From Oscillospiraceae bacterium (GTDB taxonomy: Bacteria > Bacillota > Clostridia > Oscillospirales > Oscillospiraceae), in contig JAHHRR010000002.1 in NCBI GenBank assembly GCA_020025655.1, forward strand, positions 1-64,000: 64,000 bases of DNA. The letters are read 5' to 3'. The translations under genes and the position numbers were made by a program. Shown here piece by piece: positions 8,788 to 16,404 of this stretch; the first letter of the stretch is position 1, and each line of letters begins with the position of its first letter. The notes below the pieces were generated by a model. It was not told the DNA's origin and made no database searches. It saw nothing but the letters and a program-made list of their open reading frames with translations.

Positions 8788-8816
8788 TTGAGTTTTACGT
8801 AAAAGCCCTGTATAAT
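8788..8816 (+). promoter_or_regulatory. Promoter with internal palindrome between kdgA operon and the divergent gene
   Basis: TTGAGT (8788-8793), 17-nt spacer and TATAAT (8811-8816) drive the plus-strand gene at 8848. The perfect 12-bp palindrome TTTTACGTAAAA (8793-8804) lies inside the spacer and also in the upstream region of kdgA, so one regulator could control both directions. Confidence 0.65.
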
Positions 8817-8847
8817 TAGTAGACAATGCTTTTACTGAGGTGAACCG

Positions 8848-9534
8848 ATGAACAGAAATATAGATGCACTATATGCTGCTATCGAAAAAATTTATCAGAT
8901 GCCCGAAATAAGGGACCGAGAATTCTATGCTGATTTTCGCAGAAGCTGGGATGCCGTTTTAAAGAAGGCTTTCCACAGCTCTGTTTCCTATCTGCCGGAA
9001 GATGCCAAAGCAATCTATACCGTTGAACAGGAATTTCTTGGCATAAATCTGAGGCTGCATTTTGACCAGCTTAAAATTTACGACTGGTATCAAAAGGAAG
9101 TTGAAAGAAAGAGCAAGAACATTTTTGTTTCCAAAAAGCTCAAGCGTTCCTACTCCAAGGTTTTGACACTGGACAAATCCGTCTGCCGCTATGAAGCTGA
9201 TGCAAAGGAGCCGGCACTGAGCGAAGATATGAAGAATATAATCGCCTGTGCGCTGCCCGGTAATCCTCCTGAGCTGTGCGTGGTGTACGGAAACAAGTGG
9301 GTTGATTCAAAGTTTACAATCTTCCGCCAGCGCTCACTGTCACTGTACTTTATGAACACTGACTTTGTACCGGCATTTCTGGGTACTCCCAGAGAAGTTG
9401 CAATGTATCTTTTCCTCATGGACTGCGGTTTTATTATCTTTAACTATAAAGAAGTTAAGGACAAGGACCTTAAACAGTTCCTCCACATTTTCCGTCCCTC
9501 ACCCATGCTCAAAATCAAGGGACTCATAGGCTGA
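8848..9534 (+). CDS. Hypothetical protein divergent to kdgA
   Basis: 228 residues with no family I recognise. No signal peptide or membrane segment. The N-terminal third is helical and charged, with many Lys/Arg around residues 85-110. The C-terminal half contains CVVYGNKWVDSKFTIFRQRS, aromatic and beta-rich. It begins with ATG behind GAGGTGA, has its own consensus promoter, and sits inside the uronate locus, splitting it into two minus-strand operons. A regulatory or accessory role in uronate use is possible but not shown. Confidence 0.6.
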   Translation: MNRNIDALYAAIEKIYQMPEIRDREFYADFRRSWDAVLKKAFHSSVSYLPEDAKAIYTVEQEFLGINLRLHFDQLKIYDWYQKEVERKSKNIFVSKKLKRSYSKVLTLDKSVCRYEADAKEPALSEDMKNIIACALPGNPPELCVVYGNKWVDSKFTIFRQRSLSLYFMNTDFVPAFLGTPREVAMYLFLMDCGFIIFNYKEVKDKDLKQFLHIFRPSPMLKIKGLIG

Positions 9535-9548
9535 TAAATTCAGGTTGC

Positions 9549-9584
9549 AAAGGGCTGATATTTAATATATCAGCCCTTTTTTAA
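9549..9584. terminator. Bidirectional terminator between hypothetical gene and kduI
   Basis: AAAGGGCTGATAT pairs with ATATCAGCCCTTT around a 4-5 nt loop and is followed by T-rich sequence on both strands. Confidence 0.85.
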
Positions 9585-10427
9585 TTATCTGAGTTCGTTT
9601 ATGCCAAAGGTGTCCATGTCGTCGAAAGCCTGATTTTCGCCGCCCATAGCCCAGATGAAGGTGTAGTTTGAGCTGCCGCAGCCTGCGTGGATAGACCAGG
9701 AGGGAGAAATGACAGCGTCAAAGTTCTGCATTACCAGATGGCGGGTCTGCTGAGGCTGACCCATCAGGTGCATAACGATACCGTCTTCGGGAAGGTTGAA
9801 GTAGGTGTAGATCTCCATGCGGCGCTCATGAGTGTGAGGAGGAATGGAGTTCCATACGCTGCCTTCGTCCAGCTGGGTAAGACCCATGGAGAGCTGGCAG
9901 GTTTCCAGAACGTCAGGATGGATGAACTGGTTGATAACACGCTTGTTAGCGGTCTCAGCAGCACCCAGAGGACGCTTGTTTGCATCCTTTATGGAAATGA
10001 AGGTAGTCTTGCATACCTTGTGAGCAGGAGCGGAAACGAGGTAGAAGCGAGCAGGATTGCTTGCATCCTTGGAACCGAAGTGAACTTCCTTGGTTTCCTT
10101 GGTGATGTACAGGCAGTCCTCAAAGTCGAGGTCAAAACGCTCGCCGTCAGCCTCAATCCAGCCTGCACCGCCGAGGTTGAATACACCTGCTTCACGGCGC
10201 TCAAGGAAGTAATGAGTACCGAAGTTTGCCCATACGTCAATGCCATCATCGATGGACAGAGTCTTTTCAACAGGCATAATACCCAGAACTACCATGCGGT
10301 CAACATGGGAGTAAACAGACTGAACGGTATCAGGCTGATACAGGTTCTGGATGAGGAACTCCTTGCGGAGCTCCTCGGTAGTATATCTTTTTACGTCGTT
10401 AGGACCGGCAGAATAACGAATATCCAT
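9585..10427 (-). CDS. kduI: 5-dehydro-4-deoxy-D-glucuronate isomerase
   Basis: 280 residues, matching the ~278-residue KduI family. Cupin metal-site sequences are visible: IPPHTHERRMEIYTYFNLP and SIHAGCGSSNYTFIWAMGGEN. KduI isomerises 4-deoxy-L-threo-5-hexosulose uronate, the product of pectin or glycosaminoglycan lyases plus unsaturated glucuronyl hydrolase, to the KduD substrate. I chose ATG 10427 (MDIRYSAG) over an upstream TTG because GGAGAT lies 8 nt before it and family members start there. Last gene of the dctPQM-VOC-kduI operon. Confidence 0.9.
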   Translation of the reverse strand: MDIRYSAGPNDVKRYTTEELRKEFLIQNLYQPDTVQSVYSHVDRMVVLGIMPVEKTLSIDDGIDVWANFGTHYFLERREAGVFNLGGAGWIEADGERFDLDFEDCLYITKETKEVHFGSKDASNPARFYLVSAPAHKVCKTTFISIKDANKRPLGAAETANKRVINQFIHPDVLETCQLSMGLTQLDEGSVWNSIPPHTHERRMEIYTYFNLPEDGIVMHLMGQPQQTRHLVMQNFDAVISPSWSIHAGCGSSNYTFIWAMGGENQAFDDMDTFGINELR

Positions 10428-10441
10428 TGTATAATCTCCAA

Positions 10442-10798
10442 TCAAATCTCAGTAAGGTGGAAGGCAAAGCCTGCAATCTCAGTCTGTGCATAGATGAGCT
10501 TCAGCTTGCCGTCAGCCTCGTATTTTGCGCTGCTTTCGTCGAAAACAACACCCTTTGATTCGAGGTAGCTGCGGGCCTCACCGGCATTGCTTGTAGCAAT
10601 AGCGATATGACCGTGCTTGCCACGGAAAGGCATCTTCATGATTTCAAACTGTTCGTTTGCAAACCATGAACCGTCAGTCTCACGAAGGGGGAAGCCGAAC
10701 AGCTCTGCCAGAAGCTCAGCAGTGGCTTTTCCTTCTTCGAGGTCAGCGGAATTGATTCCGATATGAAGCAGGCGGAAATTTAAATCTTTTGCATTCAT
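10442..10798 (-). CDS. Single-domain VOC (glyoxalase/bleomycin-resistance fold) protein
   Basis: 118 residues, one VOC module. LLHIGINSAD, EQFEIMKM, GKHGHIAIATS and GFAFHLTE align one-to-one with the C-terminal domain of the KdgA fusion at 7798, including the His/Glu/His/His pattern. Located between dctM and kduI with short gaps. Because both copies occur only with uronate genes here, they probably act on a sugar-acid intermediate or on a toxic dicarbonyl by-product. This is inference, and no specific reaction can be assigned. Confidence 0.75.
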   Translation of the reverse strand: MNAKDLNFRLLHIGINSADLEEGKATAELLAELFGFPLRETDGSWFANEQFEIMKMPFRGKHGHIAIATSNAGEARSYLESKGVVFDESSAKYEADGKLKLIYAQTEIAGFAFHLTEI

Positions 10799-10819
10799 AT
10801 TATCTTACCTCAGTTCACA

Positions 10820-12124
10820 TCAGACAAGGCCGAGAGCCTTGGGAACAAACATGGTAAGCCAGGGAACGTAAGTAACGAGCATCAGCATGAGGAAGATAAC
10901 TGCAAAGAAGGGCAGCAGCATCTTGATGATCTGCTCGATCTTGACATTGTGGGTGCGGCAGCCTGCAAAGAGGATAGCACCGACAGGGGGAGTCAGGGTA
11001 CCAACGCAGAGGTTCATAACCATCATCAGACCGAACTGAACAGGATGCATACCGAACTGGCTTACGATAGGCAGGAAGATGGGAGTGAAGATCAGAACTG
11101 CGGGAGTGGGGTCCATGAAGCAGCCCACGATGAGCAGAATGACGTTCATAATAAGAAGGATGACGTACTTGTTGGTGGTGAGGCCGAGGATGGCTTCAGC
11201 GCACAGTGCGGGGATGTGGGTGTAGGACATGATGAAGCCCATGATACCGGAAACGCAGACCAGATACTCGATAACTGCGGTAGTCTTAACAGAAGAGAAG
11301 ATGATACCGGGCAGATCCTTGATCTTGACGTTCTTGTAGATGAAGGAAAGAACCAGGGAGTAGAGAACTGCGATAGCGGAACCTTCGGTAGCAGTAAAGA
11401 TACCGCCCAGAATACCGCCGATAACAATAACGATCATCAGCAGAGAAGGAATACCGTCCCAGAGGGTCTTCATGACGAACTTGAAGGTGTAGTGATCGGA
11501 AGAAACGTAACCACGCTTCTTAGCCATAATACCTGCAACGATCATGCAGCCCAGACCCCAGAGGATACCGGGGATATAACCTGCCATAAACAGAGCAGCG
11601 ATAGAAACGGAGCCTGCAACGGTGGAGTAGACGATCATGATGTTGGAAGGAGGAATCATCATTCCGGTCGGGCCGGAAGCGATGTTGCAGACTGCGATGT
11701 ATTCATCGGAGTAGCCTTCCTGCTTCTCAAGGGGTCCAAGGATACCGCCCATTGCAACAGCAGCTGCAACGCCGGAACCGGACATTGCTCCGAAGAGCAT
11801 ATTAGCAACGATATTGGTCTGAGCAAGTGCGCCGGGGAGTCTGTGAGCAACAAGCTTTGCGCAGCCAACAAGACGGCGGGCAATACCGCCGGAGTTCATC
11901 AGGTTACCTGCCAGAACGAAGAAAGGAATAGCGAGCAGAGAGAATGAGTTAACACTCTGGAACATCTTCTGTGCGCCAACCATAAGAGCGCCCTGATTGG
12001 GCATGATGATGAACAGACCTGCAGCGGAACCGAGACCTATGCTCAGGCCGATGGGGAAACCGAATGCAAGGGTAATAAAGATGAGGGCGACCATTACTAC
12101 GCCCGCTAAAGCTGTAACTGTCAT
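10820..12124 (-). CDS. dctM: TRAP transporter large permease
   Basis: 434 residues, about a dozen hydrophobic segments, with the DctM-type motifs LAIPFFVLAGNLMNSGGIARRL, MSGSGVAAAVAMGG and PPSNIMIVYSTVAGS. It forms the sodium-driven substrate channel with DctQ and receives substrate from the DctP binding protein. ATG follows AGGAGGTAGAC. The gap to dctQ is 18 bp. Co-transcription with kduI and kdg-type genes suggests uronate, 2-keto-3-deoxygluconate or a related acid as cargo. Confidence 0.92.
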   Translation of the reverse strand: MTVTALAGVVMVALIFITLAFGFPIGLSIGLGSAAGLFIIMPNQGALMVGAQKMFQSVNSFSLLAIPFFVLAGNLMNSGGIARRLVGCAKLVAHRLPGALAQTNIVANMLFGAMSGSGVAAAVAMGGILGPLEKQEGYSDEYIAVCNIASGPTGMMIPPSNIMIVYSTVAGSVSIAALFMAGYIPGILWGLGCMIVAGIMAKKRGYVSSDHYTFKFVMKTLWDGIPSLLMIVIVIGGILGGIFTATEGSAIAVLYSLVLSFIYKNVKIKDLPGIIFSSVKTTAVIEYLVCVSGIMGFIMSYTHIPALCAEAILGLTTNKYVILLIMNVILLIVGCFMDPTPAVLIFTPIFLPIVSQFGMHPVQFGLMMVMNLCVGTLTPPVGAILFAGCRTHNVKIEQIIKMLLPFFAVIFLMLMLVTYVPWLTMFVPKALGLV

Positions 12125-12142
12125 TTAGTGTCTACCTCCTAA

Positions 12143-12664
12143 TCATGCGGTACCGGAGAGCTCGTCACCAAACTGACGTTTGCCCTTACGGAAGTTTTCA
12201 ACAGCTGCTACACAGTTGTAAACAGCGTAGTACAGAGTAGCAGCGCCGGTGAAGGGGAGGGATGCGTAAATAACTGCCTTGGAAATTCTCAGTGCGGGAT
12301 CGATCTGAACAGCAGCCTTTACGGTGTAAAGGTAGCCGCCGATAACGCAGATCAGCAGAACAAACAGGAACAGGCAGATATTGGTTACAATCTCAACGAT
12401 CATGTTCATCTTAGGTCCGAACTTATCCTTGAGTATATCAATTGTCAGATGCTCACGGCTGCCGTAAACGTAAGCACTGCCAAACATAATCATCCAAACA
12501 AAAAGGTACTGGGAGAGTGCTTCGGAAACTGCGCTGGGATTGTGGAGCACGTAACGTGCAAAAACCTGATAGCAGACCAGAACGGTCATAACTGCAAGAA
12601 TAGCGGTACTGGCATATTCGAAAATCTTATCAAGCCAGAATTTAATTTTATTAAGTACTTTCAC
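12143..12664 (-). CDS. dctQ: TRAP transporter small permease
   Basis: 173 residues with four predicted membrane helices (for example AILAVMTVLVCYQVFARY and MFGSAYVYGSREHL, a DctQ hallmark). The start is GTG at 12664 behind AGGAGGATACTCC. Preceded by a strong hairpin that separates it from dctP. Confidence 0.9.
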   Translation of the reverse strand: MKVLNKIKFWLDKIFEYASTAILAVMTVLVCYQVFARYVLHNPSAVSEALSQYLFVWMIMFGSAYVYGSREHLTIDILKDKFGPKMNMIVEIVTNICLFLFVLLICVIGGYLYTVKAAVQIDPALRISKAVIYASLPFTGAATLYYAVYNCVAAVENFRKGKRQFGDELSGTA

Positions 12665-12691
12665 GGAGTATCCTCCTTAATTTTTAAAGAA

Positions 12692-12718
12692 ACGGCCCGC
12701 AGCAAGCTGTGGGCCGTT
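12692..12718 (-). terminator. Intercistronic hairpin between dctP and dctQ
   Basis: ACGGCCCGCAGC and GCTGTGGGCCGT form a 12-bp stem with one mismatch and a 2-nt loop, followed on the minus strand by TTTCTTTAAAAA. It probably terminates or stabilises part of the transcript so that binding protein is made in excess over the permeases. Confidence 0.7.
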
Positions 12719-12738
12719 ATTGATTCAGAAACTATAAA

Positions 12739-13830
12739 TTAGCGCAGGGAAAGAATTGCTTCGTAAACGCCCTTAGTAATTTCGGTCTTGTTTGCAACTT
12801 CCTGAATGAGGTCCTTGCAGCACTCCTGGAATGCGGGAACATCAGCCTCGGTGATGGTTACACCCTTCTCCTCAGCCTTTGCCTCGTAATCGGAACGGAG
12901 CTCAGCGCACAGATCGAACATATAAGCGATAGACTCGTTAGCGAGCTTCTTCAGAGCAGCCTGGTCCTCTTCGGACATGGAAGCCAGAACGTCGTTAGCG
13001 ATAACCAGTTCATCAGGAATCATCAGGTGACCGGTCAGGTTGTAGTAAGGAGCTACTTCGTACTGAACGAGGTCAACATAGGTGATGATGTTGTTCTCAG
13101 CACCGTCGAGGGTACCGGTCTGGATTGCGGAGTAAACGTCGCCCTGAGCCATGGGAGTACCAACACCACCCATAGCGTTCATCATGTCGATGCAGGTCTC
13201 AGAACCCATAACACGGATCTTCATACCCTTGAGCTCGTCGGGAGTGGTAACAGCCTTGTCACGGGTGTACAGGTTACGTGCGCCCAGAGAGTAGGTGGAA
13301 AGAACGGTGAATCCGAGGGGCTCGGTGGTAGCATACAGATCAGCCAGCTTGCCGGACTCGAATACCTTCTGCTGATGCTCGATGCTGTCGTAAACATAGG
13401 GAGTACCGAGAATAGCGAAGTCGGGAGCGTAGGTCTCAACAACAGCGTTAGCTACGAGAGCCATATCGAGGGTACCCATGGTAACCTGCTCGAGGGTCTG
13501 AGCCTGGTCGCCCAGCTGAGCATCGGGGTAAACTTCGATGGAGTAACGGCCTTCGGTAGCATCGTACAGATCATCGGAGAGCTTCAGAAGGGTCTGAGCT
13601 TCGGGGTTATCGATGGTCTGGTTGAATGCGCACTTCAGAACGGTCTCACCAACCTTGGCCTCAGCCTCAGCGGGTGCTTCTGCAGGGGTCTCCTCTGCGG
13701 GAGTCTCTTCTGCGGGTGCTTCTGCGGGAGTTTCCTCAGCGGGTGCTTCTGCGGGAGCTTTTTCGCCGCAAGCAGCCAGAGAGAGGATCATGACAACAGC
13801 CATGAGCAGTGCAATGATGGATTTCTTCAT
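12739..13830 (-). CDS. dctP: TRAP transporter substrate-binding lipoprotein
   Basis: 363 residues from ATG 13830 (AGGAGGAAC upstream). Signal sequence ends in LSLAAC, so Cys21 is the lipid anchor. An Ala/Pro/Glu-rich linker of repeated PAE units covers about residues 25-58. The DctP domain follows, with GTLDMALVANAV, KGMKIRVMGSE and the Arg that normally binds the substrate carboxylate in KIRVMGS. First gene of the transport operon. A longer frame with start at 13860 exists but lacks a ribosome site. Confidence 0.92.
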   Translation of the reverse strand: MKKSIIALLMAVVMILSLAACGEKAPAEAPAEETPAEAPAEETPAEETPAEAPAEAEAKVGETVLKCAFNQTIDNPEAQTLLKLSDDLYDATEGRYSIEVYPDAQLGDQAQTLEQVTMGTLDMALVANAVVETYAPDFAILGTPYVYDSIEHQQKVFESGKLADLYATTEPLGFTVLSTYSLGARNLYTRDKAVTTPDELKGMKIRVMGSETCIDMMNAMGGVGTPMAQGDVYSAIQTGTLDGAENNIITYVDLVQYEVAPYYNLTGHLMIPDELVIANDVLASMSEEDQAALKKLANESIAYMFDLCAELRSDYEAKAEEKGVTITEADVPAFQECCKDLIQEVANKTEITKGVYEAILSLR

Positions 13831-13889
13831 TTGTGTTCCTCCTAAAAATATATATGCCAAGCGTCTTTACGCCGACAATCTCGTAAATG

Positions 13890-13973
13890 TTCGACAAATC
13901 TCGTTTTTTGTCTTTGTCGAATATACCGAAAAACGATATATGGGCTGTTAACCGTTTTCGGAAACCGGTTAAC
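13890..13973 (-). promoter_or_regulatory. LacI-type operators and inverted repeat upstream of dctP
   Basis: Two AAnCGnTT cores, the LacI-family signature, lie in overlapping sites: GTTAACCGTTTTCGG (13947-13961) and GGAAACCGGTTAAC (13960-13973). Together they make outer arms GTTAACCG/CGGTTAAC. Closer to dctP, TTCGACAAA (13890-13898) is repeated inverted as TTTGTCGAA (13913-13921), and CGACAATCTCGT recurs as CGACAAATCTCGT. A minus-strand promoter TTGTCG-N18-TATATA is possible at about 13851-13880. The LacI protein encoded next door is the obvious ligand. Confidence 0.6.
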
Positions 13974-14015
13974 TAAACAGGCTTAATTTTAGGTCTCTGA
14001 CGAGACCTGAAATTT

Positions 14016-15059
14016 TTACTCTTTAATTATACTATCTCTAAGCTTCAGTTTGGCAGGTATTTCCATGTAGCTTGCAGGAGCATCATAATCTCTGCTGCCG
14101 GAAATTCTGTCAAGAAGCATATTTGCGGCTTCTTGTCCGATTATTTCGGTGCTCAGTGAAAGGGCGCTCACGCCGGGAGTCAGGAGTTTGAAATATGGCC
14201 AGTCATCATATGTACATAAGCCGAAATCTCTTCCTGCCAGTATTCCCTCCTTCTGCATAGCCAGAAGAATATGCTGTGCTGTAACACCGTTTACAGCCAG
14301 AACTGCAATTCTCTCATCAGGGAATCTCTGTCTGAAATCTCTCAGACAGGCTGCGCAGCTTGAATCGTCCGTAATATCAAATTCATATATAATCGTTTCG
14401 CTGCCGTCCGGATTTTTTTCCAGTGCGGCATCCTCATATCCCATATTTCTCAGGATACGGGGTGTTATCATTCTGTTGCCTAATGTGAAGAAAGCTACAT
14501 GAGCATATCCGCAGCTGTAAAGGTACTCGGTTGTTTCTCTGGCGCTGTTTCTGTTGTCGCAGCACACAGTATCAAGTTCACCTTCTGTGAGCAGGCCACG
14601 GTCGGCAAGCACAACGGGGATTCCACTGTCTCGTGTGCTTATAAGCAGCTCATCATTTCCGCCTGAGGGGTTTACTATCAATCCGTCGACCTGATTGTCA
14701 ACGAAACCCTGAAGGGCGTTTTTCTCTCTTTCCGGGTTATCGCGGCTGTCAGCAAATAGAACCTGATAGCCTGCCGCTTCGCAGACACGATTTATCCCGC
14801 TTAAAAGCAGGCCTGAGAAGGGGCTGCTTACATCGCCTATAATACATCCGATCAGCATTGAGTGTTCTGCTTTAAGCCTTTGAGCAGAGCGGTTAGGGCG
14901 ATAATCCAGCTCCTCAATTTTCAGTCGTATTCGTTCTCTGGTTTCTGCGGAGATATTTTCGTACTTTCCATTAAGGAATCTGGAAATGGTTGTTTTCGAT
15001 ACACCGCAAAGTTTGGCAACTTCACCTATTGTCATTCTTTTGTCGGTCTGAAAATCCAT
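14016..15059 (-). CDS. LacI family transcriptional regulator of the uronate locus
   Basis: 347 residues. The helix-turn-helix is TIGEVAKLCGVSKTTISRFL (about residues 10-30), followed by the hinge YRPNRSAQRLK and a periplasmic-binding-protein-like sensor domain with SMLIGCIIGDVSSPFSG. Located immediately upstream of dctP in the same direction, with LacI-type operators on both sides (13947-13973 and 15219-15236). It probably represses the locus until a sugar acid such as KDG binds. The ATG at 15059 has only a purine-rich GAGAGAAG before it. Met9 is an alternative start. Confidence 0.85.
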   Translation of the reverse strand: MDFQTDKRMTIGEVAKLCGVSKTTISRFLNGKYENISAETRERIRLKIEELDYRPNRSAQRLKAEHSMLIGCIIGDVSSPFSGLLLSGINRVCEAAGYQVLFADSRDNPEREKNALQGFVDNQVDGLIVNPSGGNDELLISTRDSGIPVVLADRGLLTEGELDTVCCDNRNSARETTEYLYSCGYAHVAFFTLGNRMITPRILRNMGYEDAALEKNPDGSETIIYEFDITDDSSCAACLRDFRQRFPDERIAVLAVNGVTAQHILLAMQKEGILAGRDFGLCTYDDWPYFKLLTPGVSALSLSTEIIGQEAANMLLDRISGSRDYDAPASYMEIPAKLKLRDSIIKE

Positions 15060-15088
15060 AACTAAACTTCTCTCTTTTTTTCATCAGT

Positions 15089-15117
15089 ATATTAACATTC
15101 GATTAACTGATTGTCAA
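15089..15117 (-). promoter_or_regulatory. Promoter of the lacI-type gene
   Basis: Minus strand TTGACA (15112-15117), 17-nt spacer, TAATAT (15089-15094), 30 nt upstream of the ATG. The spacer contains TTAATCGAATGTTAA, a degenerate LacI-like site that could give autoregulation. Confidence 0.75.
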
Positions 15118-15218
15118 CAGGCTTATGCTGTTTACGGCAAAAGAATCATCTCAAAGCCACAAAATTACAACCTTTTTATCATACTTTTTTATATCGTCGG
15201 CTCGGATTTTTCCTTAGT

Positions 15219-15236
15219 TTGGAAATCGGTTTCCAA
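15219..15236. promoter_or_regulatory. LacI-type operator
   Basis: TTGGAAATCGGTTTCCAA is an 18-bp dyad with one mismatched pair and a central AATCGGTT core matching AAnCGnTT. It is about 100 bp upstream of the lacI promoter and 1.25 kb from the dctP operators, so it could serve repression by looping or autoregulation. Confidence 0.65.
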
Positions 15237-15673
15237 AAGTCGGAAATTCAATTTATTCAGCTAATGTTTTAATTTATAATCTAAATAAGTAACTTTCTCC
15301 GTTTCTTTTGCACAATTGTATGCATAGTATAATTATTCGTATTTGTCAATTTAACGCTCTTTCTGCCCTTATTATGCTCACCGAAATAACGTCCGTCGTC
15401 ATATTACATAATGTATTTTCGTAAAATATTTTTCATTTGCGGCACTGATTTCTGTATTTCAGCACTTTCAGCTCCGTTTTACATTTTAAGCCTGCAAATA
15501 TTTGTCATGCCGCCTGATAATAGACATTTTAGTCATATCCCCTTTTGCCAAAAGCGGCCATCATAACGCTCTCCCGCACCGCCGCTGCATTCTTTAAGCG
15601 TCGGCAGGAAATGGCTCCTCCGTTCCATTTTCTGTATTTAATAATTTTAACGGTTCACATAAGTTTTATTCAT

Positions 15674-15701
15674 TTGACTTCCTGCGTGTAAATGATATAC
15701 T
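15674..15701 (+). promoter_or_regulatory. Consensus promoter of a small transcription unit
   Basis: TTGACT (15674-15679), 16-nt spacer, TATACT (15696-15701). A terminator follows only about 150 nt downstream. Confidence 0.7.
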
Positions 15702-15714
15702 GGTGTTCCGGGTG

Positions 15715-15831
15715 ATGAAAATGGAAAATCAGTTTATCGAACCGGAGTTTAACGACGACAGCAATTCGAATAACCTAAAGATAGGCCAGATTGACTATTT
15801 TGAATTGCTTTCCGAAATACGTTTACAGTAA
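15715..15831 (+). CDS. Possible 38-residue small protein (or the body of a small RNA)
   Basis: ATG at 15715 opens a 38-codon frame beginning MKMENQFIEP and ending ELLSEIRLQ, followed by TAA. The peptide is acidic and Asn-rich with no membrane segment. The promoter just upstream predicts transcription starting around 15708, so the mRNA would be nearly leaderless, and no Shine-Dalgarno site is visible. The unit closes with a strong terminator at 15853-15889. A non-coding RNA of about 170 nt is an equally good reading. No family recognised. Confidence 0.35.
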   Translation: MKMENQFIEPEFNDDSNSNNLKIGQIDYFELLSEIRLQ

Positions 15832-15852
15832 ACTTAAGCTCGAAATATGCTG

Positions 15853-15889
15853 AACTGCTCTGAACTGTCAGAGCAGTTTTTATTTTATT
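15853..15889 (+). terminator. Terminator of the small transcription unit
   Basis: ACTGCTCTGA (15854-15863) and TCAGAGCAGT (15868-15877) form a perfect 10-bp stem with a 4-nt loop, followed by TTTTATTTTATT. Confidence 0.85.
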
Positions 15890-15957
15890 CTGTAAAAACA
15901 TCTGAAGCTGTGTTATTATAATGTATAGCATATCACATGACAGAAAGGAAAATCTCT

Positions 15958-16341
15958 ATGAGTTCACCCGCCAGAAGAACTATTTTAATATACGGCCTTG
16001 CCGGCATGGAGCTTTTGAAGCTTGCTAAGCTCTGTAAGGAGGCAGGTATTCGCTGCAAAGCAGTTTCCTCCGCTCAGACTACCTTGACGGTTTCTCAGCT
16101 TTTGTCGGAAAACCCTCCTCAGGCTTCCGAATCATTCCCCCTGAACGGTAAATATGCGTTGCTGGACGGCTTCGGCAGTCAGATAGATGATGCTGCACGC
16201 ATTATAAATCAGGTTTCTTCCGGAGTCATAAAGGCTGTACACACCGCTCACAACTCGAACTGGCGTTTTGCCGACCTCTGCTTTGCTATCCGGCAGGAGC
16301 AAAACGTAATAGAAAACATCAAAAAGCAGAAGAAAAAGTAA
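15958..16341 (+). CDS. DUF3783-like small protein
   Basis: 127 residues from ATG 15958, which has GAAAGGAAA 8 nt upstream. An in-frame ATG at 15937 lies before that site and is less likely. The protein starts with a hydrophobic strand TILIYGLAGMELLKLAKLC and ends in a Lys-rich tail (KKQKKK). Size and the opening strand resemble the DUF3783 family of Firmicutes, of unknown function. I assign this only by general resemblance. Confidence 0.6.
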   Translation: MSSPARRTILIYGLAGMELLKLAKLCKEAGIRCKAVSSAQTTLTVSQLLSENPPQASESFPLNGKYALLDGFGSQIDDAARIINQVSSGVIKAVHTAHNSNWRFADLCFAIRQEQNVIENIKKQKKK

Positions 16342-16368
16342 TTTCGCTTTTAATAAACCGACAGCAGT

Positions 16369-16399
16369 ACGGCAGGTCAGAAATCTGACCTGCCGTTTT
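16369..16399. terminator. Bidirectional terminator
   Basis: ACGGCAGGTCAGA and TCTGACCTGCCGT form a 13-bp perfect stem with a 2-nt loop and T-rich flanks, between the convergent 15958 and 16405 genes. Confidence 0.85.
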
Positions 16400-16404
16400 C
16401 AGCT

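Larger units (their letters stand above)
15060..15957. other. Long intergenic region between lacI and the DUF3783-like gene
   Basis: About 0.9 kb. Contents I can support are the lacI promoter, the 15219 operator, and a compact promoter-ORF-terminator unit at 15674-15889. The segment 15240-15660 shows no coding frame or clear structure. Confidence 0.5.
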
